From Cocos nucifera (Eukaryota; Streptophyta; Magnoliopsida; Arecales; Arecaceae): a DNA stretch of 64,000 nt. The translations under genes were made by a program, and so were the position numbers. Each line of letters begins with the position of its first letter. The stretch's first letter is position 1. This document shows, in pieces, positions 57,875 to 64,000 of this stretch. Under the pieces are notes generated by a model that was given only the letters and a program-made list of their open reading frames with translations, did not search any database and was not told the origin of the DNA. The stretch covers positions 1 through 64,000 of the forward strand of contig QRFJ01000485.1 in NCBI GenBank assembly GCA_006176705.1, in the 5' to 3' direction.

Positions 57875-58965
57875 TTTCTCTACTTCCTCTGAAATAATAC
57901 CTAAGTATCTTTCAGGGGGATGGAAAAACTCTTTCCGATCTACGAGGTGGAGGAGGTAGTGTTCTTATTGGCTCAACCTGATTTGGTTCCACTTGGTCCT
58001 TAGCTCGTTTCTGCTTGTGAGACTTTCTCATCAAGCTTAATCTGCTTTCCAATGCCGCTATCTTGAATAAACTATTTTTCAAGAAAGATGGCATGTCGAC
58101 TCACAATCACATTGTGGTCTTCTGGAATGTAGAAATAGTATCCTAATGACTCTTTAGGATATCCTATGAATCGAGCTCTAAAGGACCTAAACTCTAACTT
58201 GTCCGCTTGTTGTCTTTTGACATGAGCCGGACAACCCCAAATTCTGAGATGACTCAGACTTGGTTTCTTACCGTGCCATATCTCATACGGTGTGGTAGGA
58301 ACGGTTTTAGAGGGAACCCTATTCAGTAGATAAGATTGAAGTTAACAATGAAGTGTCCCCAAAGAAAATCAGGGAGGTCTGTGAAGCTCATCATGGATCG
58401 AACCATATCCAATAGAGTCCGATTTCTCCATTCTGAAACCCCGTTGAGTTGAGGTGTTCCTGGTGGAGTCCATTGAGAGACTATGCCATTTTCCTTTAAG
58501 ATAGTCTAGGAATTTCCCGGCTAAGGTATTCACCTCCTCGATCTGATCGAAGAACCTTAATGGGTTTTTTCAGTTTGTTTTTCTACTTCATGTCTGAATT
58601 CTTTGAACTTTTCAAAAGCTTCAGACTTGTGTCTCATAAGATACACATACCCATACCTAGACAGATCATCGGTAAAGGTAATGAAGTAGACAAAATTGCC
58701 TCTAGCCGGCACATCAAATGGGCCGCACACATCAGTATGTACTAGGGCAAGGAGATCTGTGGCCCTCTCCCCATGTCCCAACAAAAGGGAGTTTAGTCAT
58801 TTTGCCTTGAAGACAAGATTCACAAGTTGGATATGACTCAAAAGTCAATGGACTCAATAGCCCATTTTTCTCCAATTTGTTGATCCTATCTTCTGCTATA
58901 TGACCTAATCTCAGGTGCCATAGATATCTGTCGTTTGGACTATCCCTAGGTCGTTTGGCATTCAC
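57875..58965 (-). pseudogene. C1b integrase
   Basis: 58965-58732 carries DRYLWHLRLGHIAEDRI and CESCLQGKMTK; a frameshift near 58780 is specific to this copy. 58784-58557 carries HTDVCGPFDV and ITFTDDLSRYGYVYL. The break at 58565-58570, the stop at 58072-58074 and the homopolymer shift at 57924-57928 are shared with C1a. The catalytic glutamate region GVSEWRNRTLL near 58430 shows R to W at one position. Confidence 0.87.
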
Positions 58966-60254
58966 GTTTTGCTCGATAGTTAAAAAATAGGTACATCAAT
59001 ATGTAGCTGATAAAGACCATTAATAAGGAAACCATTTGCAATTTTATTTCTTTCATAAAGAATGTTACAATGGTCCTTAAAGAAGGTGATCACATAAGCC
59101 TTCTTGTGCTAAGCATGAAACAGAAATCAAATTCCTGCTAGCTGCAGGCACATAATAACAGTCTTTTAAAACTAAGTCTAAACCAGATGGTAATCGAAGA
59201 GGGTATGTTCCCACGGCTACTGCAGCAACTCTTGCTCCATTACCGATGCGTAGGATCATGTCTCCATCCCTCAGCCTCCTGCTATCCTCAAGACCCTGCA
59301 TGGAAGTGCACAGATGAGCACTAGAACCAGAGTCAAGCACCCAACTGGATGCAGAAGAAACCGTAAGGTTAGACTCAATAACGAGCATACCTCCAGAAGG
59401 ACCTTCCTTCTTGTTCTTCAGGGTGGCCAGGTAAGTAGGGCAGTTCCGCTTCCAATGGCCGTCGCTGTTGCAATGGAAACACTTTCCTTTGCCATCGACC
59501 TTTTTCTTCTTCCTTCTTCTGCTTCTTCTTCTTTCTTCTTCTTCCTTTACCTTTTGCTTTTTCACAGACTTCTTTTTCTTTCCATAAGACTTTCTTTTGG
59601 AAGAAGTCCGTTCCATAGCAAGAACTGAGCCTTTAGAACCTTTCATAGAAAGCTCAGCGGTAACCAGCATATTCATTAACTCGGCCAAGGAATTTTGAAG
59701 TTTATGCATGTGGTAATTCATGATGAATTGCCCATATGCATCAGTCAAGGATTGCAGAATAATATCGTTCTGCAGATCCAAGTCCAACTTCACACCGAGC
59801 TTCTCAAGCTCTTCCATGTCCTTGATCATTGTCAGACAGTGATCTTGGACTGACTGCCCATCACGCATCTTAGCCTTAAAAAGTCATTTTTGTGACTTGA
59901 TATTTGGCTGCGCGACTCTGTTCACCAAACATCTCCTGCAGGTGAGCCAACATTTGGCGAGCAGTCCCGATATCTTCATGTTGGCGCTGGAGCTCATCAG
60001 ACATCGAGCCCAACATGTAGTATATCTGGCCTTATTATCTTCGTCAATCCATTTTTCCAGAGACGCTCTCTGTTCAGTGGATGGACGGAGCTGGTAAGGT
60101 GGGAGGGTCCTGGTCCAAAACATGGGTTAACTTCTCTGAAACCCAAAATAATTTTGTAGTTCCTGAGCCAATCTTTATAATTGGGTTAGTCAGTCTAATT
60201 GTGTGTCCAGGATCAGTCTATGTGTGCCTAGGATGGGTTGGACGCAGACGACAT
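58966..60254 (-). pseudogene. C1b gag and protease
   Basis: The ATG at 60254 opens MSSASNPS and then stops: the start region has an extra, partly duplicated segment (about 60185-60245) relative to C1a. The largest open piece is 59868-59077, with RDGQSVQDHCLTMIKDMEEL, the zinc knuckle CFHCNSDGHWKRNC (near 59485-59445) and the protease motif DSGSSAHLC (near 59340-59310). The lysine-rich linker near 59500-59560 differs from C1a by several in-frame bases. Confidence 0.87.
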
Positions 60255-62122
60255 TTTTCCTGTAGAGAGTCAAAGATTCTAGTTAGATACTGTAATTTTG
60301 ACTTGACCAATTTTATTTAGGGATTTTATTTTTAAACAAATTAGCTCCCACTATTTTCTCGGATCCCTACACTCCCTCTGTAGAGATGCGAAAATCTCCA
60401 TGATTAATGATTTCTAGTGGGTGGTGCGGTCTCACCAACTGACTCATCACCTCACCTAACAGTTATTGGTGATGGGTTAGCCAATGAGTGAACAACTCTT
60501 GTTCAATGATTCTCTAATCATGGTGCACCCAAACTTGGTCTCTAATTCATGAATCTCACCGTATCCGGAATATTGATCCACTCCTTAGTTAAGTCAGACC
60601 CACCATTTGCATAGACTGGGTTCCTAATTGAGTCTCTCACCGTATCCGAAATATTGAGCCCAACTCATCCTCCAGCCCATAGCATCCAATGCCTAATAGA
60701 CATGGTTGCATCTTCCCGGTGCAACTGAGCCACTGTATCCAGCCGAGAACAATCAACCCCGGGAAGGGCCCGCACATCTACAATGGTGGAAGACCTCAGA
60801 CTTAATCTTTTCTTAGGGAGAATTGATTCAGGTCTCATTAAACTAGACTTGGCTTAGTCATAACAATTATGACTAACCTAGTGGCATGGGTTAGCTCGGA
60901 TTATTGACCACCTCAGATCAGAACTGTGTCAACAGATATGGCCAGGTAAGTGAGACCGGTGGAAGGAATATGCCATTAACTCGTACAAGAAATGCATTCA
61001 GGTCGAGTAGCTTCCAATTAAAAACCAGTCGGTCGTATGTGCCAAACTTACCTTAGACACCAAATTGTTGAGTCAGAACCAATTGGGTTAGCCTACAATC
61101 CAGACTCTAACCTCTGAGCCTAATTAGGTCTTGCTTGATCGTGATCGTGACTCGATCTTGACCCAGACTTAATCCTATTAGGCTGGTCAATTTAAGCATT
61201 GTTGATCCCATCTAACCAACTCTTGATTCGGTTTGATCAACCGCTTAGACCTAATTGAGCTACCCAAGCCCGAACCCAGTATTATGAATATGTCTTAGAT
61301 CTGAAATTCTCAATTTTAGACCTAATTAATATTCCATAAATCTTAATTCTTAATTAAGTAGGGTTCATAAACAAAATATGCACAATAAATCCTAGGGTTT
61401 CAGGATCTAGGGTTTTGCAGAAAGTAAGTTTTGGGTTTCTGATTAAGGACGAACACGCAGCACCCCTACACATCATAAGAACACCCCATCGAATGGGAAG
61501 AGAGGGCCTTTAAACCCTTCTTCGTTCTTATGACCGGACGGCCAAGAGGAACGCCTTAATCAGGAACATGCAATACTACAAAACAGTTTTAGATCTATAT
61601 CATATATCTCATATACAAATTAGATCTAATCATGGCATATTTTGCATACATCTCATGTATCATAATCATGCATATTTTTCAGATCTAAATTATCTCATAA
61701 TAATCTAAAAAATTAGATTTAAATTGATCTAATCAAAATAAATTCTAATCTAGACAATTATGTAGAACTATTCTACAACTAGTCTAGACATGCATCAATC
61801 ATATCTCATATGATATTTAAAATTAAATAATTTTTATTTGCTATTTTTTAGATGTTATTATAACCATTATAATATCAAAAAATAGTAAATAAAAGATCTA
61901 AAATATGATTTAATCAGATTAAATCAAAAACATGCAAGACTATTCTATAGAACTATTCTATTCTAGAACTAGTCATGCATATATTTTCTAATCTTAGATC
62001 CAAATCATTTAATTTTAATTTTTTCTGATTTCAGATCTGATCACATCTCATGTGACATCTAAAATCACTTTATTTTTTAATTAAAATAAATTTAAAATTA
62101 GATCTAAAACTAAATTTTAGAA
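60255..62122 (-). other. C1b untranslated leader
   Basis: About 1.87 kb between the primer site and the gag ATG, A/T-rich near the LTR. No convincing gene. It covers the sequence missing in the C1a gap (60515-61965). A direct-repeat feel exists near 60545-60660 (GTATCC.GAATATTGA twice). Confidence 0.8.
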
Positions 62123-62139
62123 CCATGGCTCTGATACCA
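62123..62139 (-). promoter_or_regulatory. C1b primer binding site (initiator tRNA-Met)
   Basis: The - strand reads TGGTATCAGAGCCATGG, 2 bp from the LTR end, identical to C1a 20998-21014. Confidence 0.92.
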
Positions 62140-62141
62140 GT

Positions 62142-64000
62142 TGAAGGGAAAATCCTGATTTTTCCCGGTCCAGGTTCGTTCAGATCTGATCAGATCAAGA
62201 GATATATTTCAAAAATTTTTTCTTTGATCTCAATCAGATCTTGAGATATTTTAGATCTAATTCTTATTATTTTAATAAATAAAATAAAATAAAGATAAAT
62301 TAAATCAAATTTAATTTACCTGATTTGGGTAATCCTATTACCCTGTTGATGATCCTGATTGCAGCAGCGGAAGGTTCTGGATCTAGCCACGCAAGCGCCT
62401 GGCCTCTACCGGTATCCACTCGGGTTGGATCTGGAGATCCTCTTCTTCTCTATCACATCTCCAAAAATTAGATCTGGATCTGATCTGGAGGATCTTCAAA
62501 ACTCTTTTGAAGATCAGCAGTCGTCCTTTGCAGCAGCGCAGCCTTCTTCTAGCTTTTGATCGCCTTTCTCTTGATCTGGAATCGCACCAACCAAGAAGTC
62601 CAAAACTCCTTTTGGACGTGGAGAGGAGCAAGGGAGAAGGTGGACTATGGTTTGGCATGGAAGGAGGGGAGAGGCAGCCTTGGGGCATGGGAATTGAATT
62701 GATCTTCTTTAAGAGTTGGGCGCAGGGTCTTATTTATAGACTAGCTGTGATCCAACTCCTCTTCTTCCCAACCAATCACAACCCTTTGTGAAATCAGATC
62801 TAAATCTGATTGGTGGGAATAGAGTCCCCTGGATTCCTCCTTAGAGGGTGCCTAAGACCAGTCAAAGTTGGATTCTTAGGAGAACTCTAATTGGAATCCA
62901 AAAAGGAGATGGAGTCCTTGTCCAATCCAAAGGACTCCTAGGCGCCTCCAACTTGGGCACACGCCAAGGGTGGCGTGCGCCCCCTTCTCCTTGCCAGGTT
63001 CTGGCAGGGGACAGGCCCCCACCAGCTCTCCAATAGGTGCATGACATGTGGTCAAAAGTCAAAGTGTCAATGGTCAACGTTTGACCAGTCAAAGGTAGAC
63101 TTTTGACCAAAGTCAAAGAACAAGAAATGGCAGGTGACCAAAAATGGCAGGTAATGTCTTACAAAATAAGACAACCTTTTCTGACTTGGACAACCTCCAG
63201 TCAGACCATATGAAGGCCTCTGATTGAGCACAAACTCCTTTGGCTCAGTCAGGACAACTTATTTATGATAGTAAAAGAAGAACGTTAGGTTCAATCGAGT
63301 GCTAGCACGATTTTCTTGAACCTAATTGAATCTCATTCAGATCAATTGAACTAGATCAGTTCAATTGATGATCACCAGATTCAAACCCTTGTTTGTGTGA
63401 CCCAGTTAGGTTCAGTTCTGTATGGTAATGGGATATGTCATGATCTCTATCATCGACATCATCGAAACTCCTTTCGATGGATCAGAACTCTTCTGATTCG
63501 AACAGCTAGAATGATCGATCATCTAAATCATTCTAATTGCTCCCAAAATCCACCAGTGACACCTAGCAGTATATGGTGGCAACCCATCAGAGCTGAATGC
63601 GAACCTCTTGGTGCAGCTACCTGTGTGATTAAGTTCTTCTATCTTGAGCCCCGATCAGATTAGGGTTAAGGTGAACTCGTCAAACCCTAGTCTCTGTCAT
63701 ATGATGTAATCATTCGATTCGAGTCCAATGTGAAAATCTAAATAGAAACTCTTTCTATTATTTCACTCTGCCATGGCCATGGGCTTCTGGACTTGATTCT
63801 CATGATCATCATAGGGCTGCTCCTCTACCACCGAGGTAGATAGATTCCATCTTGATGCAATCCAGTTCCTACAATGAACATGCTATAGCCAACATACACC
63901 TCAGGGTTCCATATGGCTAGGAGACCGAGTAATGGTGTAGTCAAACTATAACACCCTCAAGGTGAACTGCCGATGCATCTCAGGTCAAAGAACCAGACAC
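62142..64000 (-). repeat. C1b 5' LTR, partial
   Basis: The - strand LTR end is at 62142 (GGATTTTCCCTTCA). The TATA box is at 62731-62738. It matches C1a LTRs along the 1859 bp in view; the LTR start lies past the window. The 88-residue ORF 63397-63663 is the same LTR-derived frame seen in the other copies. Confidence 0.92.

Larger units (their letters stand above)
53959..64000 (-). mobile_element. Ty1/copia element C1b, running out of the window
   Basis: On the - strand: 5' LTR (from beyond 64000 to 62142), primer site, leader, gag, protease, integrase, RT, RNase H, polypurine tract, 3' LTR (56247-53959). It is the same family as C1a and in opposite orientation. It inserted into G1b gag; the left flank is ATGTG (53954-53958) and the right flank is out of view. 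Confidence 0.92.

Overview
This window is intergenic plant DNA made almost entirely of LTR retrotransposons. I found no host gene, tRNA or rRNA. The evidence is nested Ty1/copia and Ty3/gypsy elements with TG...CA long terminal repeats (LTRs), short target-site duplications (TSDs), an initiator-tRNA-Met primer binding site and long A/T-rich LTRs. The type of copia and the size of the nest suggest a large monocot genome, perhaps a palm; that is an impression from memory, not a search.

Families (my labels). C1: copia with ~2.28 kb LTRs. It occurs as a decayed older relative 'A' (1-2739 and 31185-31918), a solo LTR (8709-10993), C1a on + (18718-28675) and C1b on - (53959 to past the window end). 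C2: a second copia, as a solo LTR (2905-5373) and a truncated - strand copy C2b (40426-43076). G1: Ty3/gypsy of the Tat type with two RNase H domains, as G1a on + (2740-31184), G1b on - (43077-53958, running out of the window), a solo LTR G1c (32716-34246) and an old copy G1d on + (32066-40425 with insertions). X: solo or partial LTRs starting TGTAACAC, possibly from a chromovirus (37616-40034; 31919-32065).

Nesting order. The oldest layer is G1d. Left of its LTR sit X, then copia A inside X, then G1a inside the LTR of A (TSD GCATG), then three insertions into G1a: the C2 solo LTR (TSD CCAAG), the C1-type solo LTR (TSD GTAAT) and C1a. G1d itself also took the G1c solo LTR, the X solo LTR and C2b; C2b took G1b, and C1b landed in the gag of G1b. 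One nest therefore explains nearly all of the 64 kb.

The most interesting content is a second gene on the opposite strand of the G1 elements, between pol and the 3' LTR. It is seen in two diverged copies in opposite orientations (G1a: - strand 28982 to 16176, split by C1a; G1b: + strand 44871 to 47894). Both copies have a TATA-like GGCTATTTAA 317/320 bp upstream of the same ATG context, four exons separated by three short GT-AG introns at matching positions, a C-terminal coiled-coil part and an AATAAA signal. A 115-bp tandem array lies between its 3' end and the 3' end of pol. The first exon resembles the plant family known as putative gypsy-type transposon / Transposase_28. All reading frames in the window carry stops or frameshifts, so no element here looks autonomous as sequenced. 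A 1000-N assembly gap (21162-22161) lies in the leader of C1a.
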